The notes under the pieces: generated by a model
Told to the model about the DNA's origin: nothing
Seen by the model: only the letters and a program-made list of their open reading frames with translations
Database searches by the model: none
Shown: positions 10,084 to 21,023 of the stretch, piece after piece
Numbering within the stretch: the stretch's first letter is position 1
Layout of the letters: every line of letters begins with the position of its first letter
Position numbers and translations under genes: made by a program
From: Zygnema cylindricum
Taxonomy: Eukaryota > Streptophyta > Zygnematophyceae > Zygnematales > Zygnemataceae
DNA length: 36,495 nucleotides
Reading direction: 5' to 3'
Assembly: GCA_037447655.1 (NCBI GenBank)
Contig: JBBHKE010002971.1
Coordinates: forward strand, 1 to 36,495

Positions 10084-10869
10084 GGGCACTTTCGCATGTA
10101 ACCGACACTTAGTCTTGCTACTTTGTTTTTTAGCAAAGATTCTCCGTGCAACTTTCAGATCATTCGGATGAAACGCAAATAACTTGTCACTTAAAAAAGT
10201 GACTTACGTAGACGTGTACGAAGAATTGTGACAGATGAAGTGGCACATAAATTGAGGCGAGATTTCAACTCGCCTTCAATTTGAGGCGTTTCCTCGCACG
10301 CTGTACAATTTTTGTGACTTCGTAATGTCCGTACGCCACATTGTTGACGTGTCGAAACCCTAAAATGCCTTTCGTGTTGCACAAAATTTGCTGTTTCATT
10401 TATCGTCTTCCCACTTGCCGACAAGTGGCCTATATTTTTCAAACGCCCTATGTGTGAAGACACGTGTTTTTTGAGAGAGAAGGCCCCTGTACGGATCAGC
10501 GCACGCAAACATTACGCACAGGCTGGAAACTCGCAAGTGTGTTTTTTTTTGGTACTTCGCGCACAAAAATTGTAAAATACTTTAGACACGTGTTACAGTG
10601 TCTGCCTATTCGCTCACCTTATTGGACTTTATTTCAAATCACCTCGCGAGGTGATTTGATGTAAAGTTTGAACATGTGTTGAAGGACGCGAAAGTGGATC
10701 GAAATGCGCTAAACGACAAACTACTATACGTATAAAGTTTCAGGGTAAGGCAACTTTTACGGTGGTAATTTCATTTTTTTGGTACGTTTGCGGATTTTCT
10801 CGTTTTTTTCTAAGTTATGAAGGAAAGCGATAGAAAATAACTGTAACTTTTGCACATGCGAAAGTACCC
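10084..10869 (+). mobile_element. PIF/Harbinger-like MITE, family C copy 2, 786 bp, complete ends
   Basis: The left end GGGCACTTTCGCATGTAA and right end ACATGCGAAAGTACCC are inverted repeats, and TAA flanks both (10081-10083 and 10870-10872). A TAA/TTA target with GG-starting inverted repeats is typical of PIF/Harbinger. The palindrome ACCTCGCGAGGT lies at 10641-10652. No transposase is encoded. This is the only copy here with both termini intact. Confidence 0.75.
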
Positions 10870-11096
10870 TAAGAAGAGGTTTTATAATGCCGATGTTTGC
10901 ATTAATCCAAGTATGCGCTGAAATTCCGATTCCCATGTTTACTTGGATGCAATAAAATGACACCGTGTATTGTTATTCGGCATAGATGTCTCATTCGTAC
11001 GGATTTTGACATTTTTACGAAATTTCGTTATTTTTTTAAGATTTTGAATCTTTCGTTTAATGCGTATACTTTTCGTACGAAATCGTACGAATATTA

Positions 11097-11402
11097 TGTA
11101 CGGAAATTTCAAAAAAGAGATGTTTTATTTCCGCGCGCGAAGTCTGAAAGAAATTTGTACGGTACGGATACAATGTACGGAAATTTCTAAAAGTGACGTT
11201 TTATTTTCGCGCGCGAAGTTTGAAAGAAATTTGTACGGTACGGATACAGCGTACCGAAATTTCTAAAAGTGACGTTTTATTTCGGCGCGCGAAGTTTGAA
11301 ATAAATTTGTACTGTACGAATACAACGTACGTAAATTTCTAAAAATGATGTTTCATTTCCGCGCGCGAAGTTTGAAAAAAAATTGTACGGTTCATCATTA
11401 CA
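11097..11402. repeat. Tandem array, four copies of a 76-77-bp unit
   Basis: Units begin at about 11097, 11174, 11250 and 11326. Each has GTACGGAAATTTC, then ATGTTTTATTT or ACGTTTTATTT, then CGCGCGCGAAGTTTGAAA, then TTGTACGGTACGGATACA. CpG dinucleotides are well preserved, and divergence grows towards the fourth copy. The long open frames across it are a by-product of the repeat. Confidence 0.85.
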
Positions 11403-11756
11403 ACGAAGCCGCCATTGAATTCGCTATTGAAGGCTTGATTGAAGCCACACTTGAAGCTTCCACGAACCTCTTCACAGGCGGCCATGTCTAGGCCTCGAGG
11501 AGCAGAGTGGGAACATCTTAAGGCTCTAAAGGGATATAATGGATTTTTTATTTTCAATTATGATTTTGTCATTATTCAAATTGAATTACAAAATGGTTAT
11601 TTTTTGCTTCAATTCTGAATTTATCATTATTAAGCGTTGACATACAGAAATGGATATTTTTTTTCAATTGTGATTTTGCCATTATTCAATTTTGACATTT
11701 TAAAATGGTTCTTTTTTGCTTCAATTGTAAATTTGTGAATGCTAACATGTTGTAAT

Positions 11757-11925
11757 AGCACCGACATGGCGCAGGGAGGGCGTCGGCGCTGACTTGGCGC
11801 CGACAGGAGACCGTGAAGACGCCGACGCGCGCGTTGACAGGGCTTCAGCGCTGCCTCGGCGCCGCAGACGAGTCCAGCGCCGAGGCAATCTGGTCGCTGG
11901 CGACGTGACAGTTGGATCGCCGATT
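11757..11925. other. GC-rich island with a perfect hairpin
   Basis: This block of GGCGCCGAC-type words is far richer in GC than its surroundings. GCCTCGGCGC at 11853-11862 and GCGCCGAGGC at 11877-11886 form a perfect 10-bp stem around a 14-nt loop. No ORF or RNA family is recognised. From 11403 to 11756 the DNA is AT-rich, with a loose repeat of TTTTTCAATTRTGATTTTG and no gene. Confidence 0.55.
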
Positions 11926-11952
11926 GTTAGAAACTAATGGTTTTAAAGTATT

Positions 11953-12216
11953 TTCTAGGTCTGAAAAGAAATAAAGAAGCCGAGGCAGTCTACCTCTAAC
12001 TTCTCTCTCCAACTCTCAAACTTGTCGCAGTCACTGAGAAATTGGAGAGGATGCTAGAGCCATGGCTACCTAGGCTATCCTGAGGTTTACGGGAAATTTA
12101 TATTAGTTAGGGTTTATTTATTTAAAAGGTATGTGCCGGCGGCAGGAATTGATCCTTGCACCTACCGGCCGGCAGACAGGAAATAGCCGGTAGCCTTAGC
12201 CGTTAAGTCTAGCCGT
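11953..12216 (-). mobile_element. tRNA-derived SINE, copy 1
   Basis: On the minus strand an A-box-like TAGACTTAACGG (complement of 12200-12211) and a B-box-like GGATCAATTCC (12145-12155) lie about 45 bp apart, as in a pol III promoter. The 3' part matches copy 2 at 29705: CAGTGACTRCRACAAG, then GGTAGACTGCCTC/GGCAGGCTGC, then CAGACCTAGAAA. A possible 6-bp target duplication AGTATT lies at 11947-11952 and 12217-12222. Non-coding. Confidence 0.55.
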
Positions 12217-12222
12217 AGTATT

Positions 12223-12954
12223 ACGTAGCATATAGTTTGATATTTATTTAAATGATTATACGTGCGATAAATCATTTAACTGAAATAGATTACGGGATAC
12301 ATAGATCCAGTAATATATAATGTACGAAATTACGGTATGGACAAAAATCAATACCGCGCATTTGTTTCGTAATTGAAACAAATACCGCGCATGTATTTAT
12401 TACGGCTACGATTAAATCCGAATTTAATCGGACGGCCGGGATTAGGGGCGAGATCGCAAAGGAAGATTTTGGCGGTTTGTGGCCATCGCCACATCATATG
12501 ACGTGTGGCGAAATTACGTTGGATCGTGGAATCTCTGGAGATTATGGCACCGAATCCGGATATGACATGTGTCGACATTTAGGCCATGTCGTACAATGTC
12601 CCTACGTAAAGTACACCGGCAGATGTACTTTTATGTACGGAACTCTATTCTGATTGGTTCCGTACATCAGTAGATAGAGTCTGTGAGAGAGATAGGACTT
12701 AGAAAAAAATTAGAGATAGGACCCTCTTTCCCAGAGAGCTTCTGTACAAAAGGTCAACTTTGACCCTCCATAACTTACTGCTCAAGGGAGCAAATTCAGA
12801 GATTCTTTTTGCTATCGACTCAGGGGAGTCTTGCCTTCATGAGGTGTAGGTGGTCAGAGTTTTTGTCTCCCAGGGTGGAAGTTATTTTTGCTGAAACACA
12901 AAGTGGTCTGGATTATCCTAGAGGCTTCTTAGAACCTGTCCACTCTGAGGACTT
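12223..12954 (+). other. Leader region of the Copia element, 5' LTR not found
   Basis: No sequence here matches the 3' LTR at 17337, and no TGGTATCAGAGC-type primer-binding site is visible. CAAAAGGTCAACTTTGACC, with inverted TCAA/TTGA halves, and CAGGGGAGTCTTG precede the gag ATG. Either the 5' LTR was lost or this leader belongs to an element whose LTR lies outside or has decayed. Confidence 0.4.
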
Positions 12955-13873
12955 ATGGAGGTCTTAGAGTTTCAGGTTATGGGCCCACCCTCTAGGGTAC
13001 CAATCTTTAATGGAACCGGCTTCATATACTGGGAAAGTATGATGATAGGAGCTCTATGCGAAAAAAGGTTTTGGGGGATAGTGAGTGGACGGTTGGGGCG
13101 TCCATCAAGTCTTGGAATTCCTCGAGGGTTTGGAGGAACCAGATTCACCAGGAAAGAGGATCCACCTTCAACGGAGGAAACAAAAGAAGTAGAGGTGGTG
13201 GACAAAGGAAAGGAGAAGGAGACGACCACACCAATAGCAACTAGTTCGGCATTCATAACACCTATTCCAAGGAACGAGGAGAATGATATTGAAACCTGGG
13301 ACTTCAGCAATATGGCGGCAAAGCACTTCATCCTACGCCATCTCACTAAAGGACTTGCATGTCCTCATTTGCATGTAGAAAGGGCATCTGATCTTAAGAT
13401 GGCTCTCATAGAGATGTACCAAAGTGGCACGATTCAGCAACAACAGTTGGCTGATCAGAAAGTTAAGGAGTATGTATACAAAGGGGGAAATATGTTGGAT
13501 TTTTGCAATGAGCTTGCTACACTCTTCATGGAGCTAGAGAGTGCGGGAAAAGATTTTAGTGAAAAAGAAAAGGTTACTGTTTACTGATGAAGTTACCTGA
13601 TGAGTTCGTGAACATAGTTTACCGTGTGCAGGACTTGCCTGACTCAAGGTGGATATGGAACTCAGTGGTAGGGATGATTCTCGTTTGGGAGAATACGATT
13701 GAGATCCAAAGGGGAAGAAAGAGTGGCCAAACCTTCGCAACTGCGACCGATTGGAGGAACAAGGATTCTCAGAAACCGGGTGGAAACTATAGGGGGAGCG
13801 AGCAGAAAAATCAAGGGCTCCTAAAGGTTTATGTCATTTTTGTAAGAAACCTGGGCATTATATGGCAGAGTGC
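12955..13873 (+). pseudogene. Copia gag (capsid and nucleocapsid), broken
   Basis: The ATG frame 12955-13587 gives a Copia-type capsid. IFNGTGFIYWESMM and KRFWGIVSG near the N-terminus match the usual FDGxNYxxWK...LW pattern, and KVKEYVYKGGNMLDFCNEL is the mid-gag region. TGA at 13585 falls where the reading shifts frame into MKLPDEFVNIVYRV. A second shift near 13820 leads to the zinc knuckle CHFCKKPGHYMAEC (CX2CX4HX4C, 13832-13873), which is in the pol frame. A TAG follows at 13886. It packaged element RNA when active. Confidence 0.8.
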
Positions 13874-13888
13874 AGTAAGCTAAGCTAG

Positions 13889-16510
13889 CTTCGGTTAAAG
13901 GAGGGGAAGACCGGTGGTACCCCAAGAGGAAAGAAAAAGGCCCTTGTAACACAGGTACATGAGGCGGATTCCGAGGACGAGGACGATGAGCTCCTTTTAG
14001 ATGAGGAATTGGAGGCGAAAAATGAGGTCGAAATTCCACGAAGGCAGAAATGTGCTTACGGTGGATTGAAAGGTGAAGCAGGCTGGATTATAGATTCAGG
14101 TGCCTCAATGCACATGTGTAAGGATAGGCACCTGTTCACTAAGATAAGAAAGATTCCCACCGTAGAGATAGAGTACGGGGATGGGAGGATAGTCACCACT
14201 ACTCTTGTAGGATCGGTAGATCTTAAAGTGTTAGTAGAAGGAAAGACATCCATATTAACATTCTCCGATGTATTGTTTATTCCGGAGCTGAACAAAAACC
14301 TTATCTCTACATCAGTATTAGATGATAAGGGTTTTTTCACTAGCACTAGGGAAGGAGTCTTTACTGCTAGTTTTGAGGAGGATGTCTATTTCATTGCTGA
14401 GAAAGGTAGCCATGGGATGTTTAGGCTGGTTTTAAGTAATGAAAAGAAGAAACTTTATTATGCTGGTGTTCATGATATTATGATGTGGCATAAGAGGCTT
14501 GGGCATGTGAATCTAGACAAGTTAAGAGAGATGAAAAAGATGGGAGTGGTTGAAGGGATTAAGTTTAGTGAGAATGATAATATAAGTGATTGTAGTGGAT
14601 GTGCTCAAGGTAAAACACACAGATTACCCTTTCCTAAAACAGTCATCTATAAGGGAGAAAAATTTCTAGATCTAGTACACACAAATATTTGGGGACCGAC
14701 TAAAATGCCCTCACCGGGGGGGAAGAGATTTATGATGACTATCACTGATGATTGGTCTCGGTATTCCAAGGTGTATTTTTTGAAAAATAAGTCAGATGCT
14801 CAAGATTGTTTTAGACAATATAAAACATGGAGCAAAAAACTCCATGAAACTCCAATCAAGAGAATAAAAAGTGACAATGGTGGAGAGTATACTTCTAACC
14901 AGTTTGAGGATTTTTTGAAGGAAGATGGGGTCCAACACCAAAAGACAGTTCTAGAAAACGCGGAACAGAATGGGGTAGCTGAAAGGTTAAATACAACACT
15001 AAGTGATAGTGCTAGAAGTATGTTATCAGATAAGAAGATAGGAAAAAGGTTTTGGGCAGAAGCAATGAACTGTGCGAATTACCTCAAAAATAGAGTTCTT
15101 ACTTCAGCTATAAAAGATCAAACACCTTATGAGAGATGGACAGGCCGGAAACCAGACATATCTCACTTAAAGGTTTTCGGCAGTCAAGTATTTAGTCTAG
15201 ATACAGATCGGTCTAATTGGAAGCTAGATCCTAAAGGAAAACCGCGATACTTATTAGGATATGACGAGGATGTTAAAGGATTTAGAGTTTATGATCTAAA
15301 AATGGAAGATATAATCTTAGTAAAGCATCTAGTAGTTATGGATGAAGGAAAGTCTGTGGATCCTTTCAAATATACAAAGTTTGTAAAAATCAGATTTGAG
15401 TCAGAAAATTCTAATGACTTTGAGCTTCCTAACTATCCTGATTTTAGAATAGATGACATTCTTGCAGATACAAATCAGACCGAAAAGAACTCGGCTGTGG
15501 AAACTCCAGTGACAACTCTACCCGAAGCGGAAGACGTGGTGGAAATTGATTTGGAATCAAGGGATAGGGGAGAAGCCAAGTTTGTTCGAAAGAATCCACG
15601 AGAACCATCTATTCCGGCCTCAGATTTTGAGGGGGGAAAGAAAAGTAGCAAAAGACTACAAGAAAAACAGGTTTATAACAAGGTAACTAAACTATCTCAT
15701 CAAGATGAACCTCAAACTTATGGAGAGGCGATGACTTGTCCAGAAAGAAACCGGTGGAAGACAGCCATCAATGAGGAGATGGCTTCAATCATGGCAGCCG
15801 ATACTTGGGAGCTGGTGGACTGTCCACCTAACCGAAAACCAATCTGTTGTAAGTGGGTTTTCAAATTAAAACTGAATCCAGATAACACAATCGAGCGCTA
15901 CAAGGCCAGATTAGTGGCAAAGGGATCTACACAAAAGGAAGGAATTGCTACGAGGAAACCTTTGCCCCGGTGGTCAGATTTCCCTCCGTCCGCATACTTC
16001 TCAGTTTAGCAGCGGCGGAAGACATGGAAGTGCATCAGATGGACATCAAGACAGCCTTTTTGCATGGAGAATTGGAAGAGGAGATCTTCATGCGACAACC
16101 CGAAGGTTTTGTGGAGGAAGGAGAGGAGAGTAAGGTATGCCGGCTGATTAAATCTCTTTATGGTTTAAAACAGGCACCTCGACAATGGAATAAGAAGCTT
16201 GATGAGTTTCTTACCGGTCTGCAAAATTCGGATCAGCTCAAATCACTCAATCTATGTTTTCGAAGATGAGGAAGGTTTGATATTTATTGCAATTTATGTT
16301 GATGATTTGCTTGTATTAAGTAAATCAATGGAAAAAATTAACAAACTGAAAACCGATCTTAAGGGAGATTTGAAATGAAGGATATGGGAGAAGCAAGATA
16401 TATTTTGGGAATTCAAGTAGAGAGAGACCGAAAAAGGAAAATTATAAGATTGACTCAAAAGGAAGCAATAAGGAACATGCTTGAAAAATTTCAAATGGAT
16501 AAAGCTACAT
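13889..16510 (+). pseudogene. Copia pol part A: protease, integrase and most of reverse transcriptase
   Basis: An open frame to 16009 has the protease active site DSGAS (14093), the integrase zinc motif (HKRLGH...CSGCAQGK), a core with SDNGGE (Asp codon 14873) and VAERLN (Glu codon 14981) at exact D35E spacing, then the RT start (CCKWVFKLKL, RYKARLVAKG). The first integrase catalytic Asp is Asn (HTNIWGP, AAT 14684-14686). A one-base loss near 15950 moves RT into the next frame (SVRILLSLAAAEDMEVHQMDIKTAF split over two frames). Further shifts occur near 16215-16262 and 16372. YVDD is present at 16295. Order PR-INT-RT identifies Copia. CpG is scarce, unlike the part after 16510. Confidence 0.88.
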
Positions 16511-17303
16511 TAAATTGAGTCAAGCTCAATATTGTAAGGAGATTTTGGAGAGATTCGGTATGACTGACGCGAAACCGCTTTCTACACCGTTGGATGCAAA
16601 CCTACACATTCGTAAGTTTGAAGAGGAGGATTCGATCGACGTACCTTATCGAGAGGCGGTTGGTTCACTTATGTACCTTAGCGTTGGTACTCGTCCAGAT
16701 ATTTCGGCCGCGGTTTCTATCGTCAGCCGTTATTGTCACGAGCCAAAGAAGGCGCATTGGGAGGCCGTACGACGTATCTTTCGATACTTGGTTGGTACGA
16801 TTGATCTTGGACTTTTATTCACTTCTAACAAAAATTCTTTGGAGTGTGTTGGGTATTGTGATGCGGATTGGGGCGGCGATTTTGACTCAAGTAAGTCCAC
16901 GTCAGGATATGCATTTATTTTTGGAGGAGCTGCGATCTCGTGGAGTTCTAGACTACAACCTACGGTTGCGTTGAGTTCCACAGAATCTGAGTATATGGCT
17001 GCGTGTCATGCAGCTAAGGCTTCCATTTGGATTAAGGAGATGTTACGTGAGTTAAGTGTTCCTATTGGTTGTATGACAATTTATTTCGACGGCATGAGTT
17101 CAATGGCTTTGGCGAAAAATCCAGTGTTTCACAAGAGGACGAAACACATTAGGATCCAATGGCATTTTGTAAGAGATTTGGTTACGGCGAACGAGATTGA
17201 ATTTTCGTACGTACCAACAAAAGAGGAGGCGGCTGATTTGTTGACAAAGGCTGCCACACATGATGTGTTTGAGAGGGGGCGACCGAAACTTGGATTATTT
17301 TGA
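16503..17303 (+). CDS. Copia pol part B: end of reverse transcriptase and RNase H
   Basis: A 260-codon frame without internal stops and with no ATG of its own. It starts in KLSQAQYCKEILERFGM, the tail of the RT region, and contains DAKPLSTPL, GSLMYLSVGTRPDI, the RNase H block (CDADWGGDFDSSKSTSGY, ISWSSRLQ, ALSSTESEYMA) and the HIRIQWHFVRD end, all standard Copia. Its first ~22 residues repeat the region already encoded by part A (RLTQKEAIRNMLEKFQM), and its composition is CpG-rich, so it appears to come from a different element. It stops at 17303, 23 bp before the polypurine tract. Not translatable alone. Confidence 0.85.
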   Translation, partial: SYIKLSQAQYCKEILERFGMTDAKPLSTPLDANLHIRKFEEEDSIDVPYREAVGSLMYLSVGTRPDISAAVSIVSRYCHEPKKAHWEAVRRIFRYLVGTIDLGLLFTSNKNSLECVGYCDADWGGDFDSSKSTSGYAFIFGGAAISWSSRLQPTVALSSTESEYMAACHAAKASIWIKEMLRELSVPIGCMTIYFDGMSSMALAKNPVFHKRTKHIRIQWHFVRDLVTANEIEFSYVPTKEEAADLLTKAATHDVFERGRPKLGLF

Positions 17304-17325
17304 AAAGTTTGGCGATTCCGACAAT

Positions 17326-17335
17326 AAGAGGGGGA
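17326..17335 (+). other. Polypurine tract
   Basis: AAGAGGGGGA directly abuts the TGTTGG start of the 3' LTR, the place and composition expected for the plus-strand primer of reverse transcription. Confidence 0.75.
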
Positions 17336-17718
17336 TTGTTGGATTATTGTCGTTTCGCGACATTTCGAGAAGCGTCATACCAACTTGTATTTGTTTGACG
17401 CGAACTGTCGCGTCATCATACAAAAAGTACGATGTAGTTTCGCGACAGTACTTTTGTTGTCCGCGAACGAAACATACGATTTCGTTTCGCGTCACTTGTT
17501 TATTTTGTGCGCAGGAGTTACAATTTGCGTGCAGGTGTGTTCATGAAGCGACACGTGTTAAGTCAACGTTTGGAGTTTGTTGTTTCGAAGGAAGAAACGT
17601 GTGCGCCTTCCTACGTGGAATGTTCATTGAAGTGTGCACATTCAACTAGGGACAAACTTCGTCGCTACGCTAAGTTCTGCTTGTCTTATCTTGTTGTCTC
17701 TTTCTGTAGGGTAGCGAG

Positions 17719-17726
17719 TATATATA
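17719..17726 (+). promoter_or_regulatory. LTR TATA box
   Basis: TATATATA followed by GGCAGCAG lies in the middle of the LTR, the normal position for the U3/R boundary promoter. Confidence 0.65.
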
Positions 17727-17785
17727 GGCAGCAGTATACATGTGCAGAGTATCCTTGGTTTAGCTTTGGATCAATTAAAGACTAA

Positions 17786-18000
17786 AGATGTAGATCCTTT
17801 GTGATCGATTAAGAGAAAGGTGAAGATCCTTAGTGATCGATTAAGAGAGAGAGAGAGAGAGAGAGAGAAAGACCCTTTGTGGTCAATTAAGAGAGAGCAT
17901 ATCCTTTGTGGTCAATTAAGAGGTGTTGCTGATCCTTAGTGATCCATTTGGAGAATAGAGGAATTAAGGAGTATGATCGTTCTTTGGTGATCTTTTAAGA
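17786..18000. repeat. Minisatellite in the R/U5 part of the Copia LTR
   Basis: Roughly six to seven diverged copies of GATCCTTWGTGATCRATTAAG, each followed by AGAGA-type purines, with a (GA)n run near 17845-17868. Spacing is irregular (about 30-45 bp). Confidence 0.75.
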
Positions 18001-18304
18001 GTGTAGAGATTATCTTTGAAGAGAGAAGAAGAGGAGAGAAGAGTTGATGTAAAGAGGCTTCGGCTAGAAACAATTATAATTCTTTTTGGCCGATTATCCT
18101 CTTGTTGTTTATGAGCTTCCGCTGTGTAATGATTTATGTTTTATGAATTATTTTAAGTGAAACTCTTTTGCTTAAGATCCTACACAAAGGACCCATGAAT
18201 GAAAGTTGAAGTCCGAGACCCCTACAGATTCTTTTCCATACATGCTCGTCTTTCCGTACATGCGCGTGACAGGCAGGGAGAAAAATAGCGAGTTCTTTCC
18301 CTCG

Positions 18305-18632
18305 TCTCAAAATTTTCCCACTCGAATGGCGTGTGCGTGGGTCGTTTTGCATTCGTTGTTTGGGGGTACTTTCGCTGAAATCCCCTTGCAAGGCGATTCC
18401 TGATGAAGTTTGATGGGCTGGACTGTCTTGCCCGAAGGTCGAAAAAAGGAAAACGTCAATATGCGTTCACATGACGACATCATGGAGTACATTTAAAGTA
18501 TCATATTGAAGTTCACTATATACTGTGGTAAAATTGTTTTTTTCGTACGGCGAAAGTTTTTTTCGTTCGGGATTGAATTTTGGGGCAAAACGACAGAGAA
18601 AAGTCGATACTTTAATACACGGGGACACACCC
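18305..18632 (+). mobile_element. PIF/Harbinger-like element, family D copy 1 (right part)
   Basis: From AAAATTTTCCCACTCG to the end GGGGACACACCC, followed by TAA (18633-18635), this matches the inverted copy at 24333-24880. Shared blocks include GTGCGTGG, CGTTTTKCATTCG, GATGAAGTTT, GGTCGAAAAAAGGAAAACG, CATGACGACA and GTCGATACTTTAATAC. The left end is not found; 18185-18304 has no recognised feature. Non-coding. Confidence 0.65.
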
Positions 18633-18635
18633 TAA

Positions 18636-21020
18636 CAACTGGCTATTATATTTTTTGCATGTGTCAAAGTGGTCAAAAGGATATGAACATGTGCAACTAT
18701 GTATGTTTGTATGAAAAGATACAGCTATACTATACGAAGTCGTCTGTCGTTTGCTTAAAATTCTGTATTAAAAACATTGTCATTAAAACAGCAGATTCAC
18801 ATTAGTCGATTATATTTTCTCTTACAAAAAAAGTAGAAAGTTTAATCGGAATTTATTTGAACTTTTTACGCAATCATATTTAATAAAAGCGTAACAAAAA
18901 AGAAATTAGCTTTTCCGAAGGGACACTTAACGTTTAACGTCTTGATAGCGTCCATTGAAAGATGTTCATTGATACTAATATTTTTTTTAGTGCCCATTGA
19001 AATATGTTCTGATGAAAAATTTATCGTGCTGCCTGCCGATTTCAGTTTTTGGAACCGGCAGTTTTTAAAAGAACCGCCAATTCGAGTATAACCGGAATAA
19101 TTTAGATTACATCAGGTTTTTTTTATTGGTATTTTAAACCAATTAAGGTTCATTGCACAAGGTGTTCCTGATCTCCTAAACATCATCCGGTTGATGACTC
19201 AAAACATCCATGTAGAGAGACCACAAAATAAAAATCCCAATGTCTAGCTGTTGAATTTCCCAACTTTTTCTGCCTTTAAAGCTAGACTGTTGTATCGTTA
19301 CTAGCACTGTATTTTTTTCGCCGTTATAATTTACTTTTCTCTGTGCGAATTCTTAAAAAGAGCTTGGTATAACATTGGTGCCTTATTTCCAAAAGGCTGA
19401 AGCTGGCCAGCGAAGAGCAGCCAAGGTGGGGGAAGAAATAAGAGCGTAGGCAAGGGATACATGGGAGAGAGGGAAAATGAGGCGTTGTGGTTCATTTCAA
19501 ATAATTGTGTTGTATCAAAGAGGGTCAAAAGTCAATCTATCTCTCCAGAAACGCAATGCATAAATATGTATATTATTTTTCTTCCAGTGGTAAGGAAAAG
19601 AAAATCCTATCTATTACTGCCCGAATATGGGCCGATAGGGTTCCGCATTTAATGAACGAAATCTTTTACCGGAATGTTACCAAATGGTGAATCTTCGTAA
19701 AACGAACTTGGTGACTTTGACTGTAAACAACCAAATTGTAATGTCCTCAAAGTGGGAAAAAACGACGTTGTGTCTAAGTACATAACAAAGAGAAAGTTAA
19801 AGGAAAAATTTCACAGAGTATTTTACGAACTTCCATGGGAAGTAATTTCAATCAATTTTTGTACATGAAGTACGTGCATGCCTAATATTGAGGCAAAGTG
19901 TGTTTGATGAAAATACGATTCGGGTGTAAAACAATTCTTCCAGTTATTTATCAGAGATGTAAACTAATCGTAAATTAGGACGATCACATTAATGTTGAAA
20001 ATTGAAGCAACGATCAAATTTATTTTTCTGTCAATTTCCATGTTACATTCAAAGACAAATATATGACCAAAATGCAAACAATCCTTCTTTTATAAAGTGA
20101 ATTCCAATAGAATACTTACACTTGACAGTGAAGTTCCACAACATTCTGAAAATCACCGCAATAAATAAATAAAACATGATGCAGACATTTTTTTCATTAA
20201 GTCATATGCACTGAAGTTTATGATAAAAGAACAAGAAGGAGACGAAGAAGCAGAGGTCGTTCAAAAGCCACATCCAATTTATATTAATGTACGTTTAAAC
20301 ATTTTAAAAGGTTAAAATCGACATTCACTAAAAATACCAGGAGAAATCCTGTTCACATACAAATAGATTTTCCATCCTGTCATTGACATAATCTTAACAT
20401 TACGTTATAAAAACAGGTCACTAAATCAAAAACTAAAAGACACAACTAATAACCCCGTCATAAAATTCAGAATGTAGGCACATGGTTTCATGAACTTGCA
20501 CCTCCAATTCATGATACAAAAAAATGAAAGAATTCGATCTGAAATACTAACTATAATAGTAAACAGAAGTATCAATTAGTACATTAACACCCAAATCTAA
20601 AAGTACATAACCGTTTGAGCCTCACCTTTTTGTGTAGCAATATTCCCCAAATTTGAATCCATATCCCAGATTTAGGGATTTTCAATGAGGCAATGCCCCT
20701 CACTTAGTCCCTTAGTAAAAATCATGTCAAACTTCAAAATTTCAGCTAACAGAATACAACCATTTCCCAACAGTGAAGACTGGCTCACTTCTGTCAGAAC
20801 CCAAAAACCTGAAACTTTCTTCTCGGCCCTATATATCGGAATTTAAAAATTAAACATTCCTCTCGCATTCCACTTCCCGCCAACGGTCTGTGCCAGAAAA
20901 CTACACAGACACTTAGTTTGGCAAATGTACTAGAGAATTTGAGGCGACTCCGAACATCCGAAATTCCAAAGTCGGTGATCTGCTCTGGAAACAATTTTTC
21001 CGAATCCTAATCTATTCTCC
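18636..21020. other. Gene-free AT-rich DNA between the Copia element and gene 2
   Basis: Short overlapping frames only, none with a motif or supporting context. I see no LTR ends, inverted repeats or RNA genes. The last few hundred bases are the 3' flank of gene 2. Confidence 0.5.
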
Positions 21021-21023
21021 AGC

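Larger units (their letters stand above)
17337..18184 (+). mobile_element. Copia 3' LTR, about 848 bp
   Basis: It opens TGTTGGATTATTG right after the polypurine tract and ends near GATCCTACA (18184; 18186 is also possible). It has a TATA box at 17719-17726, a GATCCTTWGTGATC minisatellite downstream of it, and a CpG-rich U3 with TTTCGCGACA words. No matching 5' LTR exists in the window, so age cannot be estimated by LTR comparison. Confidence 0.75.

Noticed and set aside
12223-12954. 5' LTR of the Copia element
   Set aside because: No similarity to the 3' LTR at 17337 and no primer-binding site.
14009-17303. Functional autonomous Copia element
   Set aside because: Several frameshifts, a missing catalytic Asp and no 5' LTR.
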